This document shows, piece after piece, positions 30,262 through 39,779 of a DNA stretch of 46,077 nt. The DNA comes from a virus. A program made the translations under genes and the position numbers. The notes below the pieces were generated by a model. The model was not told the origin of the DNA. It was given only the letters and a program-made list of their open reading frames with translations, and searched no databases. Position 1 is the first letter of the stretch; each line of letters opens with the position of its first letter. The stretch spans positions 1 to 46,077 of the IMG/VR virus record IMGVR_UViG_3300033148_002821. The stretch is one strand, 5' to 3'.

Positions 30262-32077
30262 AAAAGACGAAGCTAAATTCGTAAAAGACCATGTGGTTTT
30301 TGAGGATGACCCCGAGTTATTCTGTCGGAATATCTATGAGGAAGCCTTGGAACACAACAACGAACTCAAAGAACATAATGTTGAAAACCGACTATTCTAT
30401 GAGGGGATTGATAAGAAATTGGAAGAAAGGGCGAATAGCGTTGAGGTGGTGCGTTCAGCCCTGTTCGTTCATCTATTGAAACCCGCCATAGATACACGTG
30501 TGGCCGAAGTCATATCAAAGATAGATGAGAGGGAGTATCCTATTATTGCCAGACCCCGGAAGGTCAATCCCACCGACGAAGAAAAAGACAAGGCTAATAT
30601 AATAGCCAGAAAAATTACAGACCAGTTGAGGGATTGTGGGTACTTGTCGGGTGTGTTCAAGGAACAATTAGTTGCCTCTGAAATATATAGAACCCCATCG
30701 GCGGTGAAAATAGGATGGGAAATGACCGATGAAAAAGAAGCTATAAATCAACAAAGTCAGGGGTGGTTTAGTTTTGTTAAAAGTGGGGTGCATTTTGAGA
30801 AAAAATATAAATCTGGCAGACCAACGGTTGAGTGGTTGTATCCCGATGAGTTTCTATACCAGCCTTGGGTTAGTGATTTTAATGGTGATAGCCAGTATGT
30901 GATTCATGCCGTATGGCTTGACTTCCACGAAATAATGGCGTTGGCGCATGAGCATGGTTATGACATTGATAAGATAAAAGAATATTGGGATGCCGCCACG
31001 ACCGAGCAGGAGAAACCCGAAGCAAGTAACGATTCACTAAAAGATAAAGAAGCCTCCGACCGGGGCGATAACTACGATGACGGTTACAGGGATGGGAAGT
31101 TTCTATTAACGGAAGAATATGTTGTCACCTATCAGGGGATGAGCAGGAAAATCTCTAAGATAACCCGTATTGGTAATCGGTTTATTATAAAGAATGAATC
31201 AGAGCCGTATAAGGGGTTTGATTTTCCGTTTGAGATAGTTGCGGCACATCCCATGCCCGGAACGATTGAGGGGTTATCGTCGGTGGATGTTGGGAAGGGA
31301 TTACAGCGTTTATACAATGATATATTCAATCACCATTTAGATAACGCTTCTTATAATACTTTTCCTGTTTTAAAGGCCCCGATTGGATTTAGTTTTAAGG
31401 GCGGTCAACCCATGTGGTATCCCGGAGCGATATTTCAGGTAACCGAACCCGATGAACTTCAACCGTTGATTCCTAATTACGGACAGATACCGGATTTACC
31501 GAATCTTATGGATGCGGTGGCGGCAAAGTTAAGGGATGCTCTTAACGCACATGACATATCACAGGGGTTTCAGTCGTCCCAGTATGAAAAAGCGACATCT
31601 ACGAAGCTACGTGCTTTGGGTGCGTCACGAAGGGCAACCCCTACTCATAAGTTGTATGGTGAGTCTATAATTAAAGTGTGCAACAAGGTGCTTGCACTTA
31701 ATCAGCAATATGCGGACGCACCGGAGGATTGGGTTGTTGATGGGGGAATATATTTTGATGTGCCTTCCCTGACAAGCATCACCGACCCCGAAACGGACAA
31801 GCAAGAAGCCCTGTTACTACTCGCTGATATGTTACAAAATCCCCTATATCAGAACGCTACCGGTTTAAGGAAAATCCGTAACCTTACTGAGGATATGTAC
31901 CGCACATTCAGGAAGATAGATATAGACAAATATGTACCGACAGAGGAGGAGTTAGAACAAATTATTAACGACCAGACAAAGGTGCAGACGGAACAAATAG
32001 AAAAACAATCAATACAGGAAGAAATGGCGATACAGCAGGCTTCTGCGCCACAGCCCGTATCGCAAAAGAAGGAGTAG
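30248..32077 (+). CDS. portal protein (609 aa)
   Basis: Follows the terminase with a 14-base overlap. Features include an acidic N-terminus, a central segment PFEIVAAHPMPGTIEGLSSV leading to KGLQRLYNDIFNHHLDNA, and an extended helical C-terminus (EQIINDQTKVQTEQIEKQ), consistent with podovirus-type portals that carry a helical crown. Length fits that group. It forms the dodecameric DNA channel. Confidence 0.8.
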   Translation: MATDKKDEAKFVKDHVVFEDDPELFCRNIYEEALEHNNELKEHNVENRLFYEGIDKKLEERANSVEVVRSALFVHLLKPAIDTRVAEVISKIDEREYPIIARPRKVNPTDEEKDKANIIARKITDQLRDCGYLSGVFKEQLVASEIYRTPSAVKIGWEMTDEKEAINQQSQGWFSFVKSGVHFEKKYKSGRPTVEWLYPDEFLYQPWVSDFNGDSQYVIHAVWLDFHEIMALAHEHGYDIDKIKEYWDAATTEQEKPEASNDSLKDKEASDRGDNYDDGYRDGKFLLTEEYVVTYQGMSRKISKITRIGNRFIIKNESEPYKGFDFPFEIVAAHPMPGTIEGLSSVDVGKGLQRLYNDIFNHHLDNASYNTFPVLKAPIGFSFKGGQPMWYPGAIFQVTEPDELQPLIPNYGQIPDLPNLMDAVAAKLRDALNAHDISQGFQSSQYEKATSTKLRALGASRRATPTHKLYGESIIKVCNKVLALNQQYADAPEDWVVDGGIYFDVPSLTSITDPETDKQEALLLLADMLQNPLYQNATGLRKIRNLTEDMYRTFRKIDIDKYVPTEEELEQIINDQTKVQTEQIEKQSIQEEMAIQQASAPQPVSQKKE

Positions 32078-32081
32078 TTTT

Positions 32082-32573
32082 ATGAAGAAGTTTGACCCAA
32101 GAATTGACTATCCGGTCAAGAAGGACTTAAAGCACTTTGAGTATTTTTTAAAACATCAACCCATACCGAGGCACACCTACGTCAATAAGGATGGCAAAAA
32201 AAGGTTGTGTGTAAATGTTCGTTACCCTGAGGGAGCTGTAACAGACCAAACACAGGAGTATATAGTAAAAAAACACCTCAATGATGATTATGGTGAAAAG
32301 TTTTACCATACGCCGAGTGCATCTCTTATAGGCCAGAAGGAATCTATCGTTGATTACAAGGAGGGTGAGGAATACAAGCAGTGTACTTCAAGGGAATGGT
32401 TGGAGTGGCAGGGGCAGGAGGGTGAAGTTATTCCCCCGAAAGCGACCCCTGTTCATCCATTAGCAAAGGAGTCACCGGAGGTTTTAAGGCGGATGTATCC
32501 GGTTGATGAGAAAAATATGGACGACATTTCTAAGGGTGGAAAATGGAAGAAACCAGACAGACAGAAAAAATAA
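32082..32573 (+). CDS. unknown head-region protein (163 aa)
   Basis: Basic and hydrophilic with a C-terminal Lys-rich tail (KGGKWKKPDRQKK). No family recognised. Position between portal and scaffold suggests a head-assembly accessory protein. Overlaps the next gene by 31 bases. Confidence 0.55.
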   Translation: MKKFDPRIDYPVKKDLKHFEYFLKHQPIPRHTYVNKDGKKRLCVNVRYPEGAVTDQTQEYIVKKHLNDDYGEKFYHTPSASLIGQKESIVDYKEGEEYKQCTSREWLEWQGQEGEVIPPKATPVHPLAKESPEVLRRMYPVDEKNMDDISKGGKWKKPDRQKK

Positions 32574-32788
32574 TAGAACATTTTAGGGATAAAACTTTCT
32601 TTGATGGGTTAATGGAGGTGATAAGTGAGATGCAAGAGGGACATACCAGCAAGATTGGTGCGTCCATGAGGGCATTGGATTTTTTCACGAAAGCCTCTCT
32701 TTTGATAGAGGCAAACAAGGCGGAGCAGATATTCAGAGAAATCAAGTTCCGCTTAACAAGACTTCGAGAAGAAGCAACTAAAAACTAA
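32543..32788 (+). CDS. small helical head-region protein (81 aa)
   Basis: Starts MEETRQTEKIIEHF; helical with KIGASMRALDFFTKASLLIE. No family recognised. Starts inside the preceding gene. Confidence 0.5.
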   Translation: MEETRQTEKIIEHFRDKTFFDGLMEVISEMQEGHTSKIGASMRALDFFTKASLLIEANKAEQIFREIKFRLTRLREEATKN

Positions 32789-32821
32789 ATCCCAACAAAA
32801 TGTATTGGGAAAGGGGCTAAA

Positions 32822-33751
32822 ATGGCAGACGAAGAAAAAGAACACCTGGAAGAAGAAGAGAACCAGGATGCAGGGGATTCTGAAGAGGAAAATTCAGAGG
32901 ATGCAGACGACAAAGGCGAAGAAGAATCGGGCGATGAAGGCGATGAAGGCGGTGAACCTCAAAAAGAGGATGAGGGGGAGGAAGAACAAGAATTTTGGGA
33001 CGATGACGAAGAATACCTTCGTCACTTGGGCGTATCGGAAGATATTAAAACAATAGAGGACTTAGCTAAAAAATACGAAGAATTAAGGACTCAGCCCAAA
33101 CCAGAAGAAGTACCCCCCGAAAAAGAAAAACCTTCTGACGCACAGCCTATTTTTAAAAGAAATATGATGTCTTCGCACGTCAATGATATGGTTAAGAGGG
33201 GCGTATTGGGTGATGCAAAGGTGCAGGAATCGTACCGAAGCATGGCCCGGTTTATAGATGATGCCATGAACCCGTTTGTTGAACAGATGGAAAATAACAC
33301 GAACCTTCTTGCGGGGGGGTATCTAAAGGTAGTAAAGAATCTGAGAGAAGATAGCTGGCGTAAGTTCAGGGGAAAACACAAAAATATCAAGAGAGATAGT
33401 CTTGATAAGTATATGAACGAACATGGCCTGTTAGATTATCGGGATGCTTATCGCTACCACGTAATTAAAGACCCTGAAGCATTTGGGGAATTTACTAAAA
33501 CGATTGGAAGAAAAGAGGATAACGATAAAAAGTTTAGACCAAGACGCACATCTATCAAGGGTGGCAGAAGGACAGCAACGAGGGTTAATGATGCTATCTG
33601 GAAACCATACCTGAGGAAGGAAACGGCCAACCTTCATCCCGTACAGCAGGAATTAGATACCAATACTTCCGAATGGAATGGGATGGATATAGAGAAGAGA
33701 AGCAAGATAGTGGATGGGTTTCTTGAGTACCAAAACAAACACAAGAAATAA
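32822..33751 (+). CDS. scaffold-like protein (309 aa)
   Basis: Residues 1-65 are extremely acidic (runs of Glu/Asp), followed by a Pro-rich linker (RTQPKPEEVPPEKEKP), then helical and basic regions. Acidic disordered N-termini with helical basic C-termini just upstream of the capsid gene typify scaffolding proteins that guide procapsid assembly and then exit. Good GGGG ribosome site. No protease motif was seen. Confidence 0.65.
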   Translation: MADEEKEHLEEEENQDAGDSEEENSEDADDKGEEESGDEGDEGGEPQKEDEGEEEQEFWDDDEEYLRHLGVSEDIKTIEDLAKKYEELRTQPKPEEVPPEKEKPSDAQPIFKRNMMSSHVNDMVKRGVLGDAKVQESYRSMARFIDDAMNPFVEQMENNTNLLAGGYLKVVKNLREDSWRKFRGKHKNIKRDSLDKYMNEHGLLDYRDAYRYHVIKDPEAFGEFTKTIGRKEDNDKKFRPRRTSIKGGRRTATRVNDAIWKPYLRKETANLHPVQQELDTNTSEWNGMDIEKRSKIVDGFLEYQNKHKK

Positions 33752-33776
33752 AATATAATTTAGAGGGGGCTTTAAA

Positions 33777-34994
33777 TTGGCTAATGACATGACATCTTAT
33801 TCGGCGACTGCAACTACGGTTGCGTCAACGATAAGAACAAAATGGGAAACAGATTTACTTAAAATAGCTGAGGGCAGACTGGGAATATCCAAGTTTGCTA
33901 CCAACAAGGTGATGGGTCGAGGTGAGGGCGGTACGTTGCGCCTGAGCAGGTTCTTGCGCCCGGCAAAAGTGACCTCGGCTACTTCAATGGGACAGCTGAC
34001 AACTTATGAGGATGCGAAGGCATTTACCACTAACTACATTGACTTGACACCGCAAAAATGGGGTGAGTCATTCGCTATTGATGACCAGGTAACTCTTGAG
34101 TCATTCCTTTCGGACGACCAGTACAAAGAAATGGTTGCTAATCACATGGCCCGGTCGCTTGAATATCAGGCATCCAAGTTAATTGCGGGTAATGTTCTGA
34201 GACACCGCATTGACGCTGATGGTACTTATCAGGTGTCTGGTACGGTAGATAGTGGCTCGACTACGACTATCGTGGATGACGCTCTAACTCAGAATGATGA
34301 CCATTGGAATGGCGGGCGTGTTTGTATTTACAACCCGGAAGGGCCGGGATATGACCAGGCCGCTTTAGTGAGTGATTTTGCGGCATCATCCGACACCGTT
34401 ACTCATGGTGGATTTACGACTACCCCGACTACCTCGTCCAATTACCGTATGACGGTTGGGACGGGTCTGGCGGCTACTGACGTATTGACTACATCTGGTC
34501 TTTTGATCGTAGCGGCTATGCACCGGAAACTTGAAACAGAGAAGTATCCCGGTAGCTTGCTTCGTGGTGTTTTAGACGCTGAGCAGGAGGCTGATATATG
34601 GTCAGATACGGAGTTTAAACAAACAGCCATCTATGATGATTCGGGACGGTTTAAGAATTATCGTCTTATCCGTTGGCTTGATATGGAGTTCATGATTGGT
34701 TCGGAAACCTATCGTGAGGATGCTGACGGTACGGAGAACCAGAAGGCCGGTGTTGTTCATATAGCACCGATTTTCGGTGAAAGGTCATTTAGTCTCGTGC
34801 GTTGGGGAATGGGACAGGGAGACTTTGGTGTTAAGTTTATCTTTGTTAATGCTCCTGACTCCATGAACCTTCGTGGCGGAGAACATGGGGCTAAATGGGT
34901 TTCGTGGGATTCATACTGGGCTGGTGGAGTATTGCGTGCGACTTCAATTATCGGATTGATGACGGGTGCGACTTCTATCAACCTTAATATGTAA
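33777..34994 (+). CDS. major capsid protein (N4-gp56-like)
   Basis: 405 residues from TTG 33777, preceded by GAGGGGG with 7-base spacing. N-terminal helix then RLSRFLRPAKVTS, a strand-rich body, and a C-terminal block FVNAPDSMNLRGGEHGAKWV with GVLRATSIIGLMTGATS. This layout resembles the N4-gp56 family of HK97-fold coat proteins of podoviruses. Position after the scaffold supports it. The TTG start for the most abundant protein is notable. Confidence 0.75.
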   Translation: MANDMTSYSATATTVASTIRTKWETDLLKIAEGRLGISKFATNKVMGRGEGGTLRLSRFLRPAKVTSATSMGQLTTYEDAKAFTTNYIDLTPQKWGESFAIDDQVTLESFLSDDQYKEMVANHMARSLEYQASKLIAGNVLRHRIDADGTYQVSGTVDSGSTTTIVDDALTQNDDHWNGGRVCIYNPEGPGYDQAALVSDFAASSDTVTHGGFTTTPTTSSNYRMTVGTGLAATDVLTTSGLLIVAAMHRKLETEKYPGSLLRGVLDAEQEADIWSDTEFKQTAIYDDSGRFKNYRLIRWLDMEFMIGSETYREDADGTENQKAGVVHIAPIFGERSFSLVRWGMGQGDFGVKFIFVNAPDSMNLRGGEHGAKWVSWDSYWAGGVLRATSIIGLMTGATSINLNM

Positions 34995-35004
34995 TTATTT
35001 TAAT

Positions 35005-35030
35005 GGGGGCGGTGTAAAAGCCGCTCCCCC
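35005..35030 (+). terminator. GC-rich hairpin after capsid gene
   Basis: GGGGG-CGG (35005-35012) pairs with CCG-CT-CCCCC (35021-35030) with a 2-base bulge. No T-run follows, so it may attenuate or protect the capsid message rather than terminate. Confidence 0.4.
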
Positions 35031-35045
35031 TAAGAGGGTGTGAGT

Positions 35046-35402
35046 ATGCCATTATATTCTTATTGGTGTGATAATTGTAATAAAAGGTTTGAAGTTTCAA
35101 AGTCTATGGATTTATCGGGCAGGACGGAAACCTGCGAATGTGGTAATAAAGGGAGAAGGATTATAGATATTCCCGCATATCACGGCCTTGAATCGGGGCC
35201 GGGGTGTGGTAGTAATGAAATGGTTTTTTCAAGACCTGACCCGCAAAAGGATATACCTCTAACCCTAAAAAAAATGGAGGAGGCGGGGCGACTAAATACC
35301 CCAGAATTGAGAGCCGCTGCTCAAATAAAATACGATGAGGCTAAAAATATAATAAGTGGGGGGATTGATTATGATAAAGTGGGACACGTTTTAGATGACT
35401 AA
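35046..35402 (+). CDS. FmdB-type zinc-ribbon protein (118 aa)
   Basis: ATG 35046 chosen because the FmdB family starts MPLY; a GTG at 35040 is in frame. N-terminus PLYSYWCDNCNKRFEVSKSM with later CECGNKGRR is the FmdB zinc ribbon. Members occur in phage head modules; role unknown, possibly a small regulator or minor virion protein. The C-terminus is helical. Overlaps the next gene by 8 bases. Confidence 0.75.
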   Translation: MPLYSYWCDNCNKRFEVSKSMDLSGRTETCECGNKGRRIIDIPAYHGLESGPGCGSNEMVFSRPDPQKDIPLTLKKMEEAGRLNTPELRAAAQIKYDEAKNIISGGIDYDKVGHVLDD

Positions 35403-36066
35403 AGATGAGGTTGTAAGAGCCATTGCACTTGCGGTTACCGGAGGCGGGGTAGATAAAGAAGCTATTGCGCAAGTATATTTGCAAAAGGCTATTCTGAAAA
35501 TAGGCCGTATGGAGGGAGTCGATTTCAACAGGGAATGGGTCGATTTCAATCTCACATCGGGAATAAGCAAGTACCAGATAGGCACGGATATTATCGGTAA
35601 GCACCCTGAAATTTGGAGCTTGAAAGAATTGTGGCGGACTGACGTTCAGGGGTGGTCTATTGAGATTGTCGGGCTGGAAAGGTTTAATGCTTATACAAGA
35701 GGTGGTTCTTCGGCTGGCGCACCCACTCTTGGCACTATTCACTCCGAGGCGGGATACCTTGAGGTGTACCCTATTCCCGATTCGGCATATACCGTAGCCG
35801 CATATCTCAAGAAGAAAATAACAAATTTTAGTGAGATTGAAGAGGGCTATCATGATGTACTGATAGATTATGCGGTTGCTTCTATAAATGCCACGAAAGA
35901 TACGGCGGCATCATTCCAGTTCGCAAAAGAAGGCCTTAATGACCTAAAGAATGACCAACCTACCCTATGGTCTGGCAATTCTATTGGTATAGAGAGACAT
36001 ATAAACGCAACCAATAAATCAGCAAAGGGAAGGAGGGCAGACTCTTGCAATTTAAGGGGTGTATAA
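35395..36066 (+). CDS. head-tail adaptor-like protein (223 aa)
   Basis: N-terminal helices with EWVDFNLTSGISKYQIG and the segment YLEVYPIPDSAYTVAAYLKK (residues ~120-140), followed by a helical YHDVLIDYAVASI and a mass of charged residues. This is the pattern of gp4/gp6-like adaptor proteins (strand-rich Y-P-x-P hairpin, then LxDYAVA helix). It would sit between portal and tail. Overlaps the next gene. Confidence 0.65.
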   Translation: MTKDEVVRAIALAVTGGGVDKEAIAQVYLQKAILKIGRMEGVDFNREWVDFNLTSGISKYQIGTDIIGKHPEIWSLKELWRTDVQGWSIEIVGLERFNAYTRGGSSAGAPTLGTIHSEAGYLEVYPIPDSAYTVAAYLKKKITNFSEIEEGYHDVLIDYAVASINATKDTAASFQFAKEGLNDLKNDQPTLWSGNSIGIERHINATNKSAKGRRADSCNLRGV

Positions 36067-36755
36067 TGACAGTCCTGTTTGTGTTCCTGTTATTCATAAA
36101 CGGTGGTGGTGCGGATTTCTTGGGAACGTTTGATAACTACAACGACCAGATTCATATTAAATTGGGATTAGCGACATCGGAAACGTCGTTGTTGTCCGAC
36201 ACCAACTGCAACCAGTTTGTCCGTGAGGCGGTAATTGCCACCATGCCCTATATACGGGGCGACAAGGTAGTACTGAATGTTACTACCACTTACAGGCAGA
36301 ATACGTATTCTTTGGACTCTACCCTACTGGGAATAAGTGCGGTGTTTTGGTCGAAGAATGATAGCTTAAAGGTGCTTAAATATACCCCGATTGAGAATTG
36401 GGGTGAGGTTATTAAGACAGAGACATCCGGTAAACAAAACGGATACGATAAACGGCCTTCTTCCTATGATTACATTGACGATAAATTGTTTGTTTATCCT
36501 ACCCCGACTTATCCATATGGTGACACTCTTCATGTGGTTGCATGGCGTAAAGTACCGGATATAGCGGCTTATGATTCATTGAGTGTTATTCCCCAACAGT
36601 TTCGTAATCCGATTCTTTTATATGCGACATATCTGGCGGCTTATTCTATGGGTCATCCCATGACAGAACTATTTAAGGCAGAATACGAAAAGGCAATCAG
36701 TCTTGTAAATGCGGCTATTAATTCAAGGGGGTACATTGAAAAAGCTAATCCTTAG
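36045..36755 (+). CDS. connector-like protein with N-terminal signal peptide (236 aa)
   Basis: TTG 36045 follows GGAGGG with 7-base spacing; an alternative ATG at 36066 overlaps the upstream stop. The start encodes a hydrophobic leader (MTVLFVFLLFINGGGADFLG). The body repeats the adaptor pattern of the previous gene: YRQNTYSLDSTLLG, DDKLFVYPTPTYPYGDTLHV, IPQQFRNPILLYATYLAAYS and a terminal helix. So it looks like a second, paralogous adaptor-type virion protein with an export signal added. Confidence 0.65.
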   Translation: MQFKGCIMTVLFVFLLFINGGGADFLGTFDNYNDQIHIKLGLATSETSLLSDTNCNQFVREAVIATMPYIRGDKVVLNVTTTYRQNTYSLDSTLLGISAVFWSKNDSLKVLKYTPIENWGEVIKTETSGKQNGYDKRPSSYDYIDDKLFVYPTPTYPYGDTLHVVAWRKVPDIAAYDSLSVIPQQFRNPILLYATYLAAYSMGHPMTELFKAEYEKAISLVNAAINSRGYIEKANP

Positions 36756-39249
36756 TATCATATTGATATTGTCAGCATCCGTTCTGGCGCAGGACAATGG
36801 GTTGGAACGGGTGCTGACTATCAGGGACTTTAGGGGTCTGAACACTCGTGCTTCTGAGTTTAATATAGCTCCCAATGAAGCAAGATTGGCACATAATGTT
36901 GACCTTTCTCGGAATCTTGGGGCTATTACAAAGAGATATGGTTATGACACGGTTTCGCACATAAGCGGTCAGGATTCTATTGTCAGTATTTATGCCATGT
37001 ATGAATCGGACGGTACACAAAGATTGATAGTTGTATCTGATTCTGATGGTGTCGGGTACGGAAATATTTATATCACGCAGGATGGTTCGACGGATTTAAG
37101 TGCTGATTCACTTACAAGGATAAACACCTACTGGGGGATTCAGAATGTAACGTCGTTTGCGATGTTTGACGACAATGTGTATTTCGCTAACGGGATGCAC
37201 AAGGGGGGTATTTGGACGGGAGACTATTGGCGTTCATGGCCATTACCCGCTCCGGGTGAACCGTTGATAATCCCCGTGAGTACGACTGATACAGTTTATC
37301 GACTTGATGGTGAGTATCGGTATGTATTTAGGGTAGTAGTTCCTGTCGATGGTGTTAGCAAGGTTAAGTATTATTCAAATTATTCTAACCCAGTTAAAGT
37401 ATCTAACGGGCGTAATTACATAATGAATCTACAAATGCCCTGTGTGGATTCCTTGACATCGGCCTTTGATGGTGACTCTGTCTTTATACATACATTTAGG
37501 ACTAAGGCCAATCAGGGAAGGATAACGGATTTGGACAGTGTATATGGGATTTATATATCCGATACTATTTTATTGTCAAACATATCTTCTTATGTAATTA
37601 TAGATAGCATACCTGATTCAGCGTTGGGAATAGCTTATACAAAATTAACTAACGATGATTGGTTGGGGCGAGATAGTTTAGGTTCTCTTATGAGCCGCTA
37701 TGGTGCGCCCGGATATGTCTGCGGGCATGACACGATTGCATATGATACTCTGGGCGATACGACAAGCGAGTTTGGTATATTCTATGGTATCCCCGCACAG
37801 GCCGATACGCTTGGAGTAGCCTACGCCTGCACATTCATAGATACTGTAACGGGTATTGAGTCTGATACGGGACGGTCATTATTTATATGGAATGATACGG
37901 CTGTCAATGATAGTCGTTACTCAAATACGGTTTCAATCCCTAAAATACCTGCGGGTGATAGCGGGTTAATAGTGAATCTATATAGGGCATTGATAACAGA
38001 ACTAACTTATGATACTTCAGTTCTTGACTATGCTGTCCATTTGGGTAAATTAGGCACGATAAGGGGATGGCAAGACTCACTCTGTACAGATACTATTGTT
38101 ACTGGTGACTATCATTTACTTGCACAACTAAACCCCGCAGTTACAGTAGGTGATTCTATATATACCGACAGTATTCGTCATGATTCGTTGCAGGTAAAGC
38201 GTATTTACCATAAATCCACACCCCCCGCTTTAATAGATAACATCTTTTCGTTTGATGGTAGGATGTGGGGAACGGAAGAATCCCGTCTGTGGCGTTCTGA
38301 TTTATTGATGGGTGCGGACACTATTCAGCGTTGGGGACAGATGGAGGCTATTGCCTTTAATCGAGACGATGGTGACGAAGTAACTCTTGCCTATCCCGCA
38401 AGGGGGCTTATCAGGGTATATAAGAATTTTAGTAACTATAATGCCTTTTTGGATTCTGATTATAATTGGGGTAGGAGGGAACTATCGGGACATCACGGAT
38501 GTATTGCGCCCCGTTCCCACGTATCGACAATTATGGGACATTACTATCTGTCGGCTACGGGGGTAATCCGTGAAACTGAGGGGATGCAACTCGAAAGAAC
38601 GCATAGTATTGAACTTATATCAGCACAACTTGATAATTTCGACAAGTTAAGTCTGAACACGAAAAGGAAATGTGTAGCGTTCTATATCCCTGACCACAAA
38701 GTTGGGTTTTGTATTGGCGATACCACATATGTATATGATGAGCTTGTTAAGGGTTGGTACACGTGGGGACTAAAGGTTGCCGATTATACGATGTACGGCA
38801 CAGAGGACGATGTTGATTTTGTTCCGGGTGACACGATGTATTTCGTGAAACCCGCCGATACGGTTTTGTGTAAATATGGGACATCGGAATTTGATAATAT
38901 TTCCCCAATAAGTTTTAATTGGCGTACGGGGGCTTTATTGGTGGACGGCGACGATTCGCCGATTTATTACAAGGCGATAAATAAAGTCGGATTATGGGTA
39001 GATAGTGACGACACCAATACGGTATATGGAGCATATGTCAATATTCGCAACGAAGAGGATTCAAGTCTTGCTGTGGTCAATTTTGTAAACCTTACCGACA
39101 GGCGATATTTCCTTAAGAGTGTTACGCCTTCACAGGCATTATACAACAAGCTACGGGTATATCCGTGCGATACATACTCATTAGACAATACGGCTATTGA
39201 AGCCTTAAAGATACATTATAGAATATTGGGTAGTTCAGTAGTAGAATAA
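36736..39249 (+). CDS. tail-hub/stabilisation protein with signal peptide (837 aa)
   Basis: TTG 36736 placed 4 bases after AAGGGGG; the in-frame ATG at 36709 lies before that site. Signal peptide residues 1-19 (KKLILSIILILSASVLAQ). The next part, RDFRGLNTRASEFNIAPNEA then HNVDLSRNLGAITKRYGY, is the conserved opening of podovirus stabilisation/nozzle-like proteins (F-x-G-G/L-N-T-R-x-S, ... N-V-D-L-S, ... K-R-x-G-Y). The remaining beta-rich body contains FDGRMWGTEESRLWRSDLL, another family-like motif, fitting a beta-propeller-like tail hub. Confidence 0.65.
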   Translation: MKKLILSIILILSASVLAQDNGLERVLTIRDFRGLNTRASEFNIAPNEARLAHNVDLSRNLGAITKRYGYDTVSHISGQDSIVSIYAMYESDGTQRLIVVSDSDGVGYGNIYITQDGSTDLSADSLTRINTYWGIQNVTSFAMFDDNVYFANGMHKGGIWTGDYWRSWPLPAPGEPLIIPVSTTDTVYRLDGEYRYVFRVVVPVDGVSKVKYYSNYSNPVKVSNGRNYIMNLQMPCVDSLTSAFDGDSVFIHTFRTKANQGRITDLDSVYGIYISDTILLSNISSYVIIDSIPDSALGIAYTKLTNDDWLGRDSLGSLMSRYGAPGYVCGHDTIAYDTLGDTTSEFGIFYGIPAQADTLGVAYACTFIDTVTGIESDTGRSLFIWNDTAVNDSRYSNTVSIPKIPAGDSGLIVNLYRALITELTYDTSVLDYAVHLGKLGTIRGWQDSLCTDTIVTGDYHLLAQLNPAVTVGDSIYTDSIRHDSLQVKRIYHKSTPPALIDNIFSFDGRMWGTEESRLWRSDLLMGADTIQRWGQMEAIAFNRDDGDEVTLAYPARGLIRVYKNFSNYNAFLDSDYNWGRRELSGHHGCIAPRSHVSTIMGHYYLSATGVIRETEGMQLERTHSIELISAQLDNFDKLSLNTKRKCVAFYIPDHKVGFCIGDTTYVYDELVKGWYTWGLKVADYTMYGTEDDVDFVPGDTMYFVKPADTVLCKYGTSEFDNISPISFNWRTGALLVDGDDSPIYYKAINKVGLWVDSDDTNTVYGAYVNIRNEEDSSLAVVNFVNLTDRRYFLKSVTPSQALYNKLRVYPCDTYSLDNTAIEALKIHYRILGSSVVE

Positions 39250-39263
39250 GGGGGAGTGAAAAT

Positions 39264-39779
39264 ATGGCTGGAAGTTTTAACGCAAGCTTTAATAATTCGA
39301 TGTTACCTAAACAAGTTATCTTTCAAAATCAAGGTGACCCCTATGAGGAATTACGAAAGGCACTTGGGGGCGGTGGATTGTTTGGGCTTGGTGATTTGGC
39401 AACGGGGGGTTTGTTTTCTATGGGGGGTTCACTCCTCGGGGGATTAGCCTCATTGTTTGGCGGTGATTCTCCTACCGAAAAAAGAGCAAAAGAGACATAT
39501 AACCTTGCTAAAAATCGCATGGGGCAGAATGTAATAGAGCCCGAACAATATTTAGCGGATTATAAGCGGGCTATGATGCCGGAAATGAACAGGTCGGCTG
39601 AGAAGATTAATACCAGAATGGGGCTTGATTCGGGAGCGGCGCAAAGTCAACTCCTTTATGATATGCAAGCCCCCCTTGCCAGTTTCTTACTCAATGCGAA
39701 AATGAAAAATGACGTATTAAAATCCCAAAACGATAATATGTTGATGCAGTTAATGGCATCGCTTGGGGGGTCAAGATAA
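39264..39779 (+). CDS. small ejection-protein-like virion protein (171 aa)
   Basis: GGGGGAG ribosome site. A Gly/Leu/Phe-rich segment (residues ~36-68, GGGGLFGLGDLATGGLFSMG) could form a membrane-inserting helix, followed by helices (PEMNRSAEKINTRMGL). This architecture is frequent in small internal virion proteins near ejection proteins. Stop overlaps next ATG. Confidence 0.55.
   Translation: MAGSFNASFNNSMLPKQVIFQNQGDPYEELRKALGGGGLFGLGDLATGGLFSMGGSLLGGLASLFGGDSPTEKRAKETYNLAKNRMGQNVIEPEQYLADYKRAMMPEMNRSAEKINTRMGLDSGAAQSQLLYDMQAPLASFLLNAKMKNDVLKSQNDNMLMQLMASLGGSR

Noticed and set aside
35341-35853. Long open frame on the - strand opposite the adaptor gene
   Set aside because: It lies fully under well-supported + strand genes, with no ribosome site or recognisable protein.
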